NCBI RefSeq assembly: GCF_037975245.1
Contig: NC_092572.1
Span: forward strand, 21,068,489 to 21,132,488
Origin: Apostichopus japonicus
Taxonomy: Eukaryota > Echinodermata > Holothuroidea > Aspidochirotida > Stichopodidae
Direction: 5' to 3'
DNA length: 64,000 bases
Numbering within the stretch: position 1 is the stretch's first letter; each line of letters opens with the position of its first letter. The notes under the pieces are model-generated. The model was given only the letters and a program-made list of their open reading frames with translations. It was not told the origin of the DNA and made no database searches. The position numbers and the translations under genes were made by a program. Below are positions 9,064 through 22,513 of this stretch, in pieces.

Positions 9064-10904
9064 CTGGTGACAAAGACAAAGATAAAAATATACTTATAGT
9101 TATTTAATAAAATAAGAAAGATAATGAAAAGAGACGCGCCCAAGGGGGGACGTGGAAGGGGGTCCCAGCAGTAAAGAATACGGCACAACGCAATTGTTCC
9201 CAGTTTCATCGGTATATTGTATCTCAAGTTCAACACTGTTAAAGAACAGCCTCTGTAAACAAACACATAAACGAATCAATGACATAAATTACATAAAAGA
9301 TAATGATCAGAAATAAACCGTATGGAAAACTGTCCTGAAATGAGAATTGGAAGAGAAGAATACAAAAGATAAATTAACATATAAAAAACTGGTTACGACT
9401 TTTAGACCATAGAAAACTGAAAAATAAGAAAGAAGAACTCCAGAGTACCAGAATATGAATTACATTAACATCTACGACAAAAAGAACAACAACAACTTAG
9501 TCAATTAAAAGAATGAAAAAATGTCTCTTTAAACTTCCTCTTAAAACCTTTGTCTTAAACTCTTTAAACTCACCGGCCCAGTATTAATTAAAAGTGATAG
9601 CCAGCGTCCTTCACACCTTCAACATCTATGGGAGTTGTGTCTATATAGGATTAAAATCAACAGACAGTATCACCTTAAAATATAATGAAATAGTTCGGCA
9701 AGAGTGAGTCATCAACCACAAAAGAGGGCGCTATCCTCCTTTCACTACCGAGGCTCGAACAACACAGTTTGACAACATATTAACTTACATATTACATACA
9801 TTAACAACTGATTAACTTACAGAACCTAGCTTATGCAACATAGCTTGGAAAAGGTGCTTACAACATAGCTCAGTACCATGCTTATATTAAATCACCAATG
9901 AAATACCATTACTTTCAATTAAAGAAATATTTATTGTGCTATGCCGTAGCATACCCCTTTAATCCATGGCCAGTAAAACATGCAATGGACAGAACCCTGA
10001 ACAAATATGGGCTGGCTTTAACTCAAATGTACCAGTCTTAGTCGATAAAATGCAAGTTACAGAAGCAACTCATAAATACAGTATAGCCCTATCATACAGT
10101 CAGACAATACAGTAATGAACATATATGCAATGCTCTGTATCATAGCTTACAATATACTACTGAAATGACATTAACTACAACTTCACATCGCTCTTAGTGT
10201 GAATAACTTGTAACATCATTTAACAAAATACATAATCATCTTATACATTTGCAGTAACGATAATCCGACAGTTTGTGGAACTGGTCTAAATTAACATACA
10301 TTTAACTTCAACGTTAGACATTCGCAGAACAGGTACCCACACTAATTGTATGTACGCCAAGCTTAAGTCTTTTGTTAACGAAACACATGGCCTGACTGTA
10401 CGTGAGTGTCTTCAGTCAATTCTAACCAAATGGCAGGTAACCCTGGCCTAAAACTGAATTAAAAATGAATACTAAACATCTCTTACCATCTCAACCTGGA
10501 CGGTCTCATCATCAACCTCAGAAAATATCTGTTTCTCTTCGATTAATTTACTTCAATTTGACAACTTGCTGCCGTAGAACCTCTATACTTAAAATCTTGG
10601 TCAGCAGTGAATAAAGGAACTAACTGCTTCACTCAGCGTAACAATACATAAAAATCTCTACAGATCTCGGAAGCGAGAACAGCAGTACCCTATGTAGATG
10701 TTTACAACTTACTCACTTACTAAACTTAATAGATACTTTAAACAATAAGAAATGACTCTTCAATCTCTCAGAAAATAGGCAATAAAAACTGAACTAAGTT
10801 CTGAAGCACATGTACACTGAAACCACAATTTGCAGAGAGGTTTATGCAAATAAGGTTGCGCAACACTCAACATCCATGGAAAGCCAAACAGGCAAATTTC
10901 ACTT
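9064..10904. other. Non-coding; may include the 3' LTR of the gypsy element at 10905-16180
   Basis: No gene is supported. Exons upstream of the Kolobok-like gene should lie at about 9080-9300, and a minus frame near 9250-9150 (FFNSVELEIQYTDETGNN) is a possible but unconvincing candidate. From about 10900 downward on the minus strand the sequence should be the 3' LTR of the neighbouring gypsy element; AATAAA-type signals are present. I could not find a matching 5' LTR by eye, so LTR limits are left open. Confidence 0.4.
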
Positions 10905-11077
10905 TACCACAAACTTCCCCGCAAATATATTCATCGCCCCGACTGACTGATGGCTTCAAAGAACAAAAGAGAATAACATAAGAAAAGAGCAGGTGACTTA
11001 AAATAAACAATAACATGGTCCAGCAGCTAAGTGGACTGACTCGCACCTAACTACACAGTAGTTTACTACAGACAAGA

Positions 11078-12290
11078 TTAACGAATGACTGAGCGAGGTA
11101 AATGTGAAGGGTTTGAATGTTTGCCCTTGGTGGCTCGGGATGATCTACGAATAGCAGCCGGCCCATCTGGTGGTCTATCATGTCCAAACAACCAATGAGG
11201 AATTAGTGGTACTGCATCTGGATGTTCCTCTACGTCATTTTCATTATCAGCGTCGGTAGGATAATCGTCTGGCTCTTCCTCCAGAACGGGAAGGGTATCT
11301 TGTCGGGGATCTTCGATAAGTAGTTTCCTGTTGACTGTCTGCGTAGATCCGCCCCATGACAGGTCGAATTCCATAAACATCTCCTGGATTTAACCAGACT
11401 ACAACATGTGATTCGCTGTTATATCTGTCCTCAAGCTTATGTCTAGCAGAGAAAGCACATTTCTTCAGGAGAACTCTCTTACCAATCGGGATATCTTCAC
11501 AGAGGGGTTTGTCATCATGTTTTTGCTTCTGTTTCTGCAAAGCTGCATTCATCCGTTGTTCTGCAAGTGAGTGAGCTTTCTTTAAATTCTTAGCTTGAGC
11601 CGCCACAAAATCTTCGGTCCACTCTTCCTGGGTATTAGAAAGCAGCTGGTCAATTGTCGTGTAGGGATCTCTTCCGTAGAGCATTCGATAGGGTGAGACT
11701 CCTGTAATACTGTGTGGAGTAGAATTGTACATGAATATGATGTGTGACAGTAATTCAGGCCATCGATTCCTTGATGCAGGATCGACCGATCTTATCATTA
11801 AGCACACAGTCCTGTTGAATCTCTCGGTCTGTCCATTACCTTGGGGTGATAGGGCGTAGTCCTGGTCTTCTTAACTCCGTACAGCGAACAAAGCTCCTTA
11901 ATTAGTTCACTCACAAAATTCCTTCCCTGATCGGAATGGATTCGCAGTGGTGCCCCGTAGTGCGAAAACCATGTGTCTCGAAGTGCCTCAGCCACTACTG
12001 GTGCTGTCTGGTTCCGGCAAGCCACAGCTTCAGCATACTTGGTAAAAGCATCTGTAATAACCAGTACATCTTCATAGCCACCTTTCCCTCTGTCCAGCTT
12101 GAGAAAGTCGATGGCTACAAGTTCTCACTTGCGGGGTCTGAGACTTGGTTGCTCGGCAGGTAAGACAGTTGCTTATATACGTCTTTTATGTCCTTGAATA
12201 ATCCTGGCCAGAAGCATCGTGTTCGCAGTATACTAAAGGTACGGTTAACACCTTGGTGGCCCCAATGGTCATGTACCATTTCCAAAAGAC
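11078..12290 (-). pseudogene. Gypsy integrase and C-terminal tail
   Basis: The integrase is in pieces. The zinc-binding module (HDHWGHQGVNRTFSI with FWPGLFKDI) is at about 12290-12180. Core motifs follow: ALRDTWFSHYGAPLRIHSDQGRNFVSEL with the second Asp at about 11930, and KTRTTPYHPK at about 11850, where a frameshift removes the expected NGQVER-like Glu region. The next frame (11807-11247) carries LSHIIFMYNSTPHSITGVSP and YGRDPYTT, then a GKRVLLKK and VVVWLNPGDVYGIRP region. A last frame (11380-11078) has an acidic tail and RRSSRATKGKHSNP. The LVITDAFTKYAEA segment of the core precedes the Asp region. All pieces are gypsy-like in order and spacing; the protein cannot be made intact. Confidence 0.85.
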
Positions 12291-12291
12291 G

Positions 12292-14077
12292 TTAGCGGAG
12301 AATCGCTGGTACAAGGAACTGTCGAACTTCCCCTGAGCACGCATCACTAACCTCCCTGTACAGTATTCCCTTTTGTTTGATGAATTTCGGATATTCTCTT
12401 ATCCAACTCCTTACTGCAGGATTGGTAGAATTCTCTCCAGTATTCACTGTTCCCTGAGACCTCCAAATCTCCCATACTTGTGAAAGAGCTGGATCAGATA
12501 ATTGTAAGTCCCTCAGTTGTTGATGGGTGTATGATGGAAAGACACATGGAATAGCATCAATATTATCATTCTCACCTGCAGTAGCAAAAAGTGGCAAAAT
12601 ATTGAAAGTTAGAACTTCCCCGATGGTGGCAACGTCTTCGTTGGCTGGACAGCGACTCAATGCATCTGCACATTTGTTGGCTTTTCCAGCTCTGTACACA
12701 ATTTCTAAATCAAAGGGAGATAACTGGGCAACCCAGCGCTGTTCTGTTGCTCCCAGCTTCGCCGTCTGCAAATGAGCTAATGGATTATTATCTGTCAGAA
12801 CCTTGCATTTTGCTCCTATCAGGTGTTCTCGAAATTTGTCAGCCCACTTGAGTGCTAGCAACTCAATCTTAAAACTGGAGAAATCGGAGTAGTTCCTTTC
12901 AGCACCGCGAAGTCCACGACTAGCATATACCACGGGTGTAGTATGCCTTCAGCATCTTTCTGTAACAAGCAAGCGCCGAGTCCCCTCAAAGAAGCGTCTA
13001 CTTCGAGTTGAAAATCTACAAACTGTGGATAGATAAGAACTGGTGCTGAAGAGAGCAATTCTTTCAGCTTCGTAAACGCTTTGTCTGCTTCGTCCGACCA
13101 TGGAACGGGTCTGCATCTTTTACATGCTTTGTTCCCCGCGGTACTTTCCTTACCTCTCAGCGCGTGAAGAGGGGCAGCAATCTGTGCAAAGCCCGGCACA
13201 AACCTTCTATAATAGGATGCTAGTCCTAGAAATGAGCTCAACTCAGTCGCAGTCTTCGGTATTGGCCAGTTAATGATTCTCTCAATCTTGGATGGATCAA
13301 CAGCTACTCCCTGAGAACTGACCAAGATGGCTTACCTTGGTCTGGAAGAAGTTACACTTTTTTCCCTTCAGTTTGAGTCCATGCTTGATGAGCCGCTGGA
13401 AAACAGTGTCGAGTCTGCGCAGGTGTTCTTGAAAGTTCTCTGAAAATACTAAAATATCATCAAGATATAATATCAGTTGACTAAGATTAAGGTCACCAAA
13501 AATCATTTCCATGATACGTTGGAATGTGGCATTCGTAGAAATTCGAAAAGTCCCCAAGGCACTCTCAATGCTGTTTGTTGTACAGATGATGGGTCCATGG
13601 CAATCTGAAAGTAACCATGGGACAGGTCCATCGAAGAAAAGTGCTTGGCACCACCCATAGCTTCTAGAGACTCTTCAATTCGGGGCAAAGGAAATGAGTC
13701 CTTCACTGTAACAGCATTCAGGAGACGATAATCTATGCATAACCGGATGGCCCCAGACTTCTTTTTAACTAAAACCACTGGACTGGCATACGGATAATGG
13801 AGCGTCTGATGATTTTCTGTTCCATCATATCTTGAAGCAATTGCTTCACATCAGACATCTGAGCTAGGAGAATTCTTCTATAGGGTTGCCGGATTGGAGC
13901 ACTATCTGTTGTCTTGATGGCATGCGGAATGTCGTCGCAGAACCCAAGGTCAAACTCTCCCTTAGAAAAGGCTTCTTTGTTCTTGTCCAAGAGAAGTGCA
14001 ACCTGTCGCTTCTCATGTGTACCTAGAGATGGCAATGCAACACCAATGGGTAAGATTATGACTGAACCATCTTCCAT
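12292..14077 (-). pseudogene. Gypsy reverse transcriptase and RNase H
   Basis: The RT starts in the frame 14077-13769 (EGEFDLGFCDDIPHAIKTTD-like lead and IRQPYRRI). It shifts near 13775 to VLVKKKSGAIRLCIDYRLLN and SSMDLSHGYFQIAMD (first catalytic Asp), shifts again near 13550 to ATFQRIMEMIFGDL and LILYLDDILVFSE with the catalytic Asp pair at about 13460, then near 13320 to KTATELSSFLGLASYYRRFV and the FQLEVDASLRGLGACLLQ start of RNase H. The last frame (12933-12292) contains YASRGLRGAERNYS, IELLALKWA (Glu), VLTDNNPLAHL (Asp) and IVYRAGKANKCADALSR (Asp), so RNase H is complete in content. It continues to an integrase linker. Three frameshifts make it non-functional. Confidence 0.9.
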
Positions 14078-14189
14078 CTCTACAGAACTAGATTGTGGTT
14101 CCTCGGTTTGTAGTAGAGAATGTCCACTCTCGCCAGCGTTGTCTAGTTGTTGCTCTTGTTGAAATTCTTCTCGTTGGTCTACTGCAAAT

Positions 14190-14432
14190 TCAGTATCTCA
14201 ACTTGAAGACAGTCATTCTCCTCCCTGACAGAGATCTCAGCTCCAGCTCTGTGGCAGTAGCAGCTCGTAGTTTGATGTCCTTTCCACTCTCGTTGATCAC
14301 CAGGATCCTAACCTCAGATGATTCTGGGAAAATACATCCTTCCAACACATGTAGGCCAGGAATTCTTCCTTCCATCCCAACCAGCCATGGTTTACTCCCA
14401 AAATCATCTCCTGGAGCCAACTGACAATTCAC
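14190..14432 (-). pseudogene. Gypsy pol linker between protease and RT
   Basis: An 80-codon frame between protease and RT has GMEGRIPGLHVLEGCIFPES and VRILVINESGKDIKLRAATATEL, the beta-rich linker that commonly precedes RT in gypsy elements of this type. It ends at a stop near 14190, and acidic sequence (about 14180-14080) leads to RT in another frame. I assign it by position and style rather than a known domain. Confidence 0.6.
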
Positions 14433-14515
14433 CTAATTCACCATATTGCCTGAAACCAACTCTACAGCTGCAACTGTCACCAGACTTACAGATCTCTGCC
14501 TTACTTCACTCTCAT

Positions 14516-14990
14516 CTATCTCTCATCTATCTCTCGTCTATCAGTCATAGCAAGTTCTGGAGACACTATCAAAAATCCAGCCTCCGCCGATGTTTCATGA
14601 TATGTGAGGGGCGCTCTCACATATCCTTCTACCGGTACCTCTGCTCCAGAAAACCCTACGACTCTAACCTTCATTGATAACCTCCTCATAGGGCCAGTTA
14701 CGCATTCCAACTTGCTATGAAAGATATCCGCTGGTATCAGGGAAGTTTCTGCACCAGTGTCTAGGATGCATCCATTCTCCTTGCCTGCAATCTCCAGCAT
14801 TCCTGATGGGCTTGGGGATAGCAAATCAAGCTCTCCATCCCTACCTTCCGTCCCATCTACTCTTTCTACAAGCGCTTCCACTGTGGTCTGTGTTCCTTGG
14901 TTCTTATAAGTAACTCCCTCCCTACTAGATTTCTCCACTGTAGCGCCCTCAACAGCAGAGAAATCTAGATTCCCCGGTCTTGCCTGGAAG
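14516..14990 (-). pseudogene. Gypsy aspartic protease
   Basis: This retropepsin-like domain matures Gag-Pol. The catalytic block ILDTGAETSLIPADIF is at about 14765-14715, followed by VRVVGFSGAEVPVEGYVRAP, the usual second strand pair. The frame is open from the gag end to about 14516, where it stops at MTDRREIDER. The block is nearly the same as ELDTGAETSLIPSDVF at 44988-45404, so the two elements are related. Confidence 0.85.
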
Positions 14991-15898
14991 GCCCTCGGCG
15001 ATTGGGACATTGCGACTGGTAGTGCCCGGGTCGTCGGTAGAAGTAGCAGATCAGTTCGCCACGAGGACGATTCCTCTTCTCTACCAATTCTTTGACAAGC
15101 CTCTTCAGGTCTTGCACCTCTGTTGCAACAACCTTCAAGGACTGCAGCTCCTTCCTGGTTTCTGCCAATTCCCTGGCCAGCACATCATAGCTGCTTTCTT
15201 TGTGGAGTGCAGCATTGTCCACAGAAACTTGGGTAACGTCCTGTCCTAACTCCCTTATCCTGACTCTACGCCCCGCAGTCTCTGGATCATTGAAGAGAAG
15301 GAGCGCCTCTTTCCTGACGTCGTCGAATGTTCCTTTCGTGGCAAGGTCTATTCGGCGGAGCTCCCGACGATCCCAAGCTTCTCTCGCACCCCGACAACTG
15401 GTCCTTGAGGGCTCGATCCCTCAGTTGCTTGAGGGCCTTGCTATCTGCATCTGTCTTGGCAGCAGCCACCATCCTCGAATGCAACCGTAGAAGTTGCCGG
15501 CTGAAGTCCGCCAGAGACTCTCTTTCCTTCTGGTGGGCATTGTGGAACACCGTTCCGAGGGACTGCATGCTGTCCTCCAGGCCAAAACACAGTTGCAACG
15601 CCTGTACTACCGTACTCTCGGACTCTCTGTCCTTCTCTGGGAGATATAGCACTTCCTCTTTAGCAGGACCAGCCAAGTGATCAATAAGGGTTTTTGCCTT
15701 TTCTTTGTCGGAGAGCTCATATCCACTGATTGTCTCGCGGAATTCGTCCAACCACTCTGCCAAAGTTGGTTCTCCAGGTCGCTGAGGGGAGCCTCTAAAC
15801 TTTAACAATTTATTTGTTGGGATTCCCTGAAACCCCATCGCACGACGGAAAAAGTGGGCCATGGCCTCCATGTTAACATTTTGATCCTCCTCAGCCAT
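14965..15898 (-). pseudogene. Gypsy gag with altered zinc knuckle
   Basis: Gag would form the particle and bind RNA. It starts at 15898 (MAEEDQNVNMEAMAHFFRRA), about 265 bases after the primer site. The capsid-like part includes EPTLAEWLDEFRETISGYEL and SLADFSRQLLRLHSRM, typical of the retrotransposon gag domain. Frame shifts near 15390-15360; the next frame has a coiled-coil-like RELAETRKELQSLKVVATEV and then CYFYRRPGHYQSQC at about 15045. A retroviral zinc knuckle should be C-x2-C-x4-H-x4-C; here the second Cys is Tyr, so the knuckle is probably broken. Confidence 0.8.
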
Positions 15899-16162
15899 TC
15901 TTACAAAAGGAATGTAGTTACAGTTACTTGTAATTACGCTACTGTTCAGTCACACAGTTAATCACTGATTTTAAATTTTGAAATGAATTTGAAATAATAG
16001 ATGTTTCAAATTACAATGTGATCTCAATGTGACTGCTCAGCATTAACCTTTTCTTAAACCAACCTTAGTATACACGATTAATTAACAACAGGGTCCGAGG
16101 CTGTTCTTGAACTTCTCTCCACCAACCGTTTCACCGATGATTGTCCACGACTGCGCTGGGAT

Positions 16163-16178
16163 CCCACTTCTGACACCA
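16163..16178 (-). promoter_or_regulatory. Primer-binding site, tRNA-Leu type
   Basis: The minus strand reads TGGTGTCAGAAGTGGGATCC one base after an LTR end in TTCA. This matches the pattern complementary to the 3' end of tRNA-Leu (TGGTGTCAGNAGTGGG), a common primer for gypsy elements. It fixes the LTR edge at about 16180 and the element orientation. Confidence 0.75.
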
Positions 16179-16180
16179 TT

Positions 16181-19100
16181 GAAGCGAACCGCGGATGGCG
16201 GGGGAAGTTACCGGGTTTGGGGTCCTTCGCTTCGAACTCCTAAGTTATCAATGAGGAGGCAAGAGTCTTCTTGCGTTGAAACAACGGCTGACTTCTATTA
16301 CAAACTGTAACACAATATGAAAATGAAAATATACATATGGACAAATCATGACACATGACAATATAAAATGGCTTTATTAATGACCTAATAAACTGGGGGA
16401 AAACCTATACTCAATACAATGAAATATGCACAGAACCTATGCTCCCTACTACAAAATATTCATACGACATGAATACAATTAAAGAATCAGTACCCGCAAT
16501 CAATCTTGTACTCTTACAATACTGTACAATAATGTATAAAGTGTATAAGGTAAAATGTAAAATGCACATAATGAAATAATCTGCAATAAATAATATTAAA
16601 CGTTTTCCAACAGGCGAGGAATTTTACACCTTCGTAATGGCCAGCCTAGGCTAACACATGCCAGCTGCAACACATTATAGGCAGGAATTTCCACCTCTTG
16701 AACCCACAAACTCTCAAGAGACTTGGCACTCTATATACTATCCAGAACGGCTAAGATTAAAAGGACAAGCTCTGAGACAACTCTGTAGTGACAACAGTAA
16801 AGCAGTTATGTTCAAAATACAAAATACGAATACGTATACGCTCTTTACACTGCGAGCAGTACAATACTGAAATACGGGTACAATAAATAATCAATACAAC
16901 TGATCTGTCAATACAGTACAATACACTTGACTGTAAATAACCGGTACTGTAAGTTACAGTATAAAAGTACGCAATACTACTAGCACCTATGTGCTTAACA
17001 ATACACAACCACTGATCTAAACAGTGTACACAACACACGCTATAAACCCATAGGACCAAGGTCCAAAACACAACCTATCATGTACGCTGTACTGTCAAGT
17101 ACAACCTAGCCAAAGGGGCAACGCAAGAAAACTCCAATTCAAGTAATTAACAATAAGGGTACGTACGGCAGTATAAAAACGATATTAATGTGTATTACTT
17201 AATCTCTTACTTATACTGAAGTCAACTCGCTCGCGATGAAGAAGAGGACTCTACGCTCGCGGTAAAGGAAGCTTGCGGACATCGAGACTCCATCGACGCT
17301 AGCCAGCTCGCTATACAGTATGTTGGTATGATCCGCCATCTTGGAAACCAGTGGCTTCGAGCCAGAAGCCTGAGGCATCCTGCCTCTGAGAAGAGTGACA
17401 TCTCACGGACTCCAGGTAGTAAAGATATAGAGTAAATCTGGGCTAATGACGACCCTAGATTAATAAATGTGATGAAATAATAAGGGGTTTACGAGGCGAA
17501 CCCCGAGCTCTGCAGAGACGATGTTCGCCATACAACAACGTATACAGAAACTGAACAAAATAAACGTGGAAACAATTAACGCTGACAAACTGACTATTGC
17601 GAAGTATATACAACTAAACTTTCTGACATAATTTTCTGGGGCTATTGTATTGCAGCACAATGAAATTGTGAACCGCTTCTTGCCTGAAGCGCCCCCAAGC
17701 CAGCCAGCCCACACCCCACAATCAAATTTACAACGGACACTAATCAAAATTAATCTTCTTTCGTATCCTGAGAGTTTATAAAGAAAAACTCAAGAATTTA
17801 TGTTAAAATCATGCTATCATTTATTTACTATTTTCCTCTCACACGGAATTAAGTGTAATATGTATATATATATTAGGACATATAATGTAATACATCAGTA
17901 AGAAACCAGTATAAGATACACACGAAATAAATGAAAGAAACGGATCGAAAATATTATGTTTGTCTTGTGAAATTATTCGCGGAAAGATGCGTGCCTATTG
18001 AATATTAGGTTCGACCTAATTCCTCGAATGAATCAGCAATTGCGATTTTAAGAGGAAATATTAACAACTATTGCTATCGCGCAACGCTTGGGGCAGCTTA
18101 GACCTCGATATATACCCCAATGAACCGTTGTACAGCCATTCAGACAATCCTCGACAAAAATGATGTGACAGTATGAGCAGCAACGAGCGATATTGGTTTA
18201 AGCGCACCCCCCCCCCCCCCCGTTCAATGTTGTATCCAAAAGCTCTCAGAAACTGCAACATTGATACGGGGAGTGGGGAGTACCATCTATTTTTGTCGAC
18301 GATTGTAGCTGTTCTCTTAACCTACTTGCTCTAAAATTATTTAAGTCTACAAAGGCCATATTGCACTGTTTAAGGCCCACTATTGTTTCACACTTTAGCC
18401 CATGACGTATGTATTTGCACATATGCCTATAGTCGCTTAGGCAAGTGTTATCGTAGTTGGTGCCCAAGAATTTCCACGTGTAAAATATGGTGTAACTGTT
18501 TTAATGCAAAATCAGCATCCCTATCAATTATGTTTTAAATCTATATCAGTTAGATCGTTATCAGCTCAAACATAGTAGTGTTGTATTTAATCGCTTGCAC
18601 TGCCTGTTTTGTTTACATCATAAACCTTACTTTACTAACAATTGCTTTGTAGCCTAACATACAACTACAATACAAGCACATAATAATAATAATAATAAAA
18701 ATAATATACACATAACATTATGGCCAATGCGAATGCCAAAATTTTCAAGCATTATAAACTTGCATTTCTTTTTCCTTATCAAATTCAAAATACATGGGCT
18801 TTGATGATTATGGAACTGTTGAAGGATCATTATGGTACATTTTGTGGTTGCAAATGTTTTTAATATTTATTTTGAAGGCCAGAGTTACTTGCCCCATTAC
18901 AATATTCAGCAATGCACTTGCCTACTGGCCATAAACATGATATAAATTTGTGCCTGCACTTGAAATAAAATGTGCACACCGTTGTTATGACTTTGAAATA
19001 CCCAAAAAGTTTCTTCCCATACATCGTGGCAAACTATAACCATTTCAACGATCCGATACACCTATAACATATGCATGTTATAACATATCTTATATGCTCC

Positions 19101-19595
19101 CATAAATGTTGTTTAGATACTGTGTACAGTACAGATACAGCTGTTTAATACGCTTTTCCAAATTGTAGCAGAGAGCCTTTCCAGTTTTGCTTTGGAAGGT
19201 GAAGTATTATTCTGTACTTGCACTTACTAACACTCTTAATGCAGAAATTAAGAAACTATATTTATGATTTGAGAAGTTGTCAACTTGAAGAGTTTTATGC
19301 CTGTTAGTGGTGACAACAGGGCACAACTTTAAGACTAGGGCTAACATCCCTTAGCATGGTGCCCACCTGTGTATCCTTCTGTACGTGGGTACAAAGACAC
19401 AAACTGTTAGTTGAATAACTCTTACCTTGGGCATCATAAACCAACAGCAAACAAATACATACACTCATACATGGGGTCATGACTGTACAAACTTAGATCC
19501 ATTTAGCTTTTAGCGGGGAATCAAAACTTACATGACCCAAAGGCAAGTTTCTATAAACAACAGCCCATTTGCCTTTATCTGGTGAGATAATTTAC
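16181..19595. other. Presumed gypsy 5' LTR, then non-coding sequence
   Basis: The bases just above 16180 should be the 5' LTR on the minus strand, but its outer end is not identified. The rest has no supported gene. Notable features are a 17-base C run at about 18206-18222, an (AAT)n tract at about 18682-18707 and a few short frames without family signatures. Confidence 0.4.
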
Positions 19596-19814
19596 CTTCC
19601 TCCCCATCTTCTTCAAGCTCCATCAGAAGACAGGCTTGTAGTTTAGCAGTTTCTCCACCATTTCTTTCAATTACCACCGATCTGTTGAAGCGGTTAACCT
19701 CAATAACAGTCACTTCCAGATGGTCATTTATCTGCACCTGTACCACATCTCCAGCACACATTGATCTCAACATAGACAGATAATGTCTGTTCACTGGCAT
19801 TTTGCGCTTCTTTC
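19596..19814 (-). CDS. Candidate internal exon of an unrecognised gene
   Basis: A minus-strand exon bounded by CTAG|GAAAG at 19814 and GGAAG|GTAAAT at 19596. It reads KKRKMPVNRHYLSMLRSMC, then AGDVVQVQINDHLEVTVIEV, NRFNRSVVIERNGGETAKL and LLMELEEDGEEG. The VVQVQI/VTVIEVNR/SVVIERNG alternation looks like a small beta barrel, perhaps Tudor or SH3-like. It may belong to the same gene as the exon at 22514-22702, but the phases do not join directly, so another exon would be needed. Codon pattern and clean splice sites are the evidence; the function is unknown. Confidence 0.45.
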
Positions 19815-22513
19815 CTAGTTATTCTGTGGATACGATAGCACAACATATTTAAGTTGTTAACCTTAAAAATTATAAAATCATGGTACTGTACCTGCATGGG
19901 AGGAGTTTCACATGAAATGTCTAACAATGATATATGTACCAACAAGATTCAGAAATTGGGGACAAACCAAACATGTTCGTTACTAAGAGCAGAGTTTTCT
20001 CACGATAACATTTGCTTTAGCATATGGTCACTAACTTACATATTTGGCTATTGCTGGTCTAACAGACAACCCCACCCCCCCCTCGAAAAAATTCCCCTCC
20101 CTGATATAAATTTGGTGTTGACACTCTAAACCCCTGCCCCCTTCCACTTTATGAAACTGCTTTGACTGCCCTAGAAATCAAAATGTTATTGCATAGCATA
20201 CAACCGTCTGTTCTTCTTACATGCTTGAGACATTTCATTTATAGAGACAAATGTGATATACAGGTTCGACATTTTATGACTGTTCCCACAGTTCCCATGG
20301 TTTTGTTTTATTACTTCCAGTGTTGCCAAGAATAAACCTTCCTATCATGTGAACCAGTCTTGAAATATTTTCTTCAATATCCTCCCCATCATGGTTTCAA
20401 AGAAGACATATACTGTACAGACATATACAGAACTTACATATAGCCTGAAACAAACAAGAAAAAAATCTACCAGTCCACCATTAAAATTGTTATATGCATG
20501 GTGGAAGGGATGGGATTTCCAGTTTGAGAAGAACATTTCTAGGAAGAACAACCCATCAGGGGGTAACATTTTCCTATGAAATCTTTACTGGGTGAAATAT
20601 TACTGGAGGGGGGGGGGGTTTCCAGCATGAAAGCTTCCTGTGACTGCTAATCCATTCTTCATGTTGTAAGGGACTTTGAAGAGCAAATTTACCCTTGTGT
20701 TGAAAATCATTACATTTTCTGAAGGTATTCTATACATCTAGATTTATCCCCAGCCAACCATACCTGCCTCTTGTGGCAAAACTGAATGCACTAGCAGTTT
20801 TGACATTTAACAAAACGTAAAACATGAAACATTGTAAATCGTTCAAATTGACAGCAAAATTTGATAACTAGAACACCAAGTAGTCTATTTTTGAGACAGA
20901 ATTGAGAAAGCTATTCCCATGAAGGCACTTGGAATTCTTTCTGCTTTTACTTTCACTTTCTCTTTTCATTCTTGTTAAGCTCAAAAGAAAAGAATAGTCC
21001 TTAATCCTACCAGGAGGTTACGAATTTCCTGAACCTACAAACAATTCACCACAATCAGAAGATAAGATAGCGAAGAAGATTACCCACAAGTTTATTAACA
21101 GCTGGTTCCAAAAGATTTAATGAAGAAAATACTACCTGAACCTCCAATCTGAACACTAGCTGGGTTCTATATCCAAACAGAATGTGCAAAAAGAACTGAA
21201 CTGAGTTTGTTTACTGAAGGAATATAGCTTACTGTTGAGACAGCAAGATACGGACAATAATTATATTTCTTCACACCTTTCTGTCTTTCTCCTTTAGTTT
21301 ATTCTCAACCTTAAACTGTAGAGGGACAAAGAGGATTAAGTCTTAAGCACACTGTCTCAGTGGTGCCCACTGGCAATACGTCTTTTCTTTTAAGTTTTAA
21401 CTGGCAATAAGTCTACCTACATACTGTGAGTATGTGTATTATGACTAGCTCACCTAGGTACCAAAATGAGTACATTAATGTGGCGGAGGTAGGAACAGCC
21501 CTGTCAACATTCATTCCTTACCTTTAACAACAATAATAAAGGAATCAGACAGTAACTTGAAGGAAGAATGGGTGACACCATATCCTTAGGCGCGTTAAAG
21601 CGATATTCTGGGTTTGCCAAAAAAAAATTCCTCACCAAATGGAGATCCACCTATACGTCCCCATGGATTGATCTTTAAAAACACTTCCATGAGATTCATC
21701 CCATGACTTGCCTTATTTATGAAATCAAGCCAATAACTTACAGTATCTGGAGCTAGTCATTTTTGTTATATCTACTCGAAAAATATTCAAAACCACACTG
21801 TTTGTGTGACATTCTTGTTACATAATTCATGAGCTATCGATGACAGCCAAACAGGTAGACATTATTTAATTACAAACATGAAGGGGATGATCTAATGTTA
21901 CCCACGGGGACATGTATTCTTTGTCTCAGTAAGTAAACAGCTGCTTTATACACCATTCATACTTCAACAAGACGAAGAATAAAATGCCATTTACTATCTC
22001 TACTGCTAAATGTACAAAATTGAACTGTACTTTGCTCTTTCCGTCATAGAAAGAGCCATGTTCCCACCAAGACGGTAAAGCACAATATGGCGGAAACAGC
22101 ACATTATTGTGGGTGCATTGTATATGCACTGTATATAGCCTCGCTTCCCTCTAAAAAAACAGTCATATAAAGCGACAATCAGACTTTTCAATAAACAAGC
22201 TATCCTGAACAGTTTATCAACTCTTAAAAACTTACAATTCAACTGTACATACTACAATTCAGTGGGCCGTTACATATGCAGACGCGATTGAAGTACTGGC
22301 AACTGAGAGAAACAATCGTAACCGACCAAGGCCCCTAATGTTGTAAGGCTTGGCTAAGGTTCTTTGGCCTAACATACTGTATAACTACTGAAATAGCCTA
22401 ACAGAGTAAGTTACCTGCATAGCCTTTTACTCTATCGCTGCGCAACTTTAAAACCTTTCTTTATCGACCCCAAAAAATTGAAGAGAACCGTAAAATTGTT
22501 GGTGCATGTTTAC
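19815..22513. other. Probable intron or non-coding sequence
   Basis: No gene fragment is recognised. If the two flanking exons belong to one gene this is intronic, with at least one missing small exon. A 10-base G run lies at about 20609-20618. Confidence 0.35.

Larger units (their letters stand above)
10905..16180 (-). mobile_element. Ty3/gypsy retrotransposon (internal region, decayed)
   Basis: The order on the minus strand is primer site, gag, protease, RT, RNase H, integrase and C-terminal tail, as in Metaviridae. The primer-binding site abuts an LTR that ends in ...TTCA at 16180. The polypurine tract GCGGGGAAG lies at about 10919-10927, followed by TGTGGTAAAG as a possible LTR start. 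At least six frameshifts or small deletions break what should be one or two long reading frames. It is a different lineage from the element at 1-2546, but its protease and gag tail resemble the fragment at 44988-45724. Confidence 0.8.

Noticed and set aside
9560-17460. Matching LTR pair for the gypsy element
   Set aside because: The primer site and polypurine tract are visible, but I could not find similar sequence at both ends by eye, so LTR limits are not claimed.
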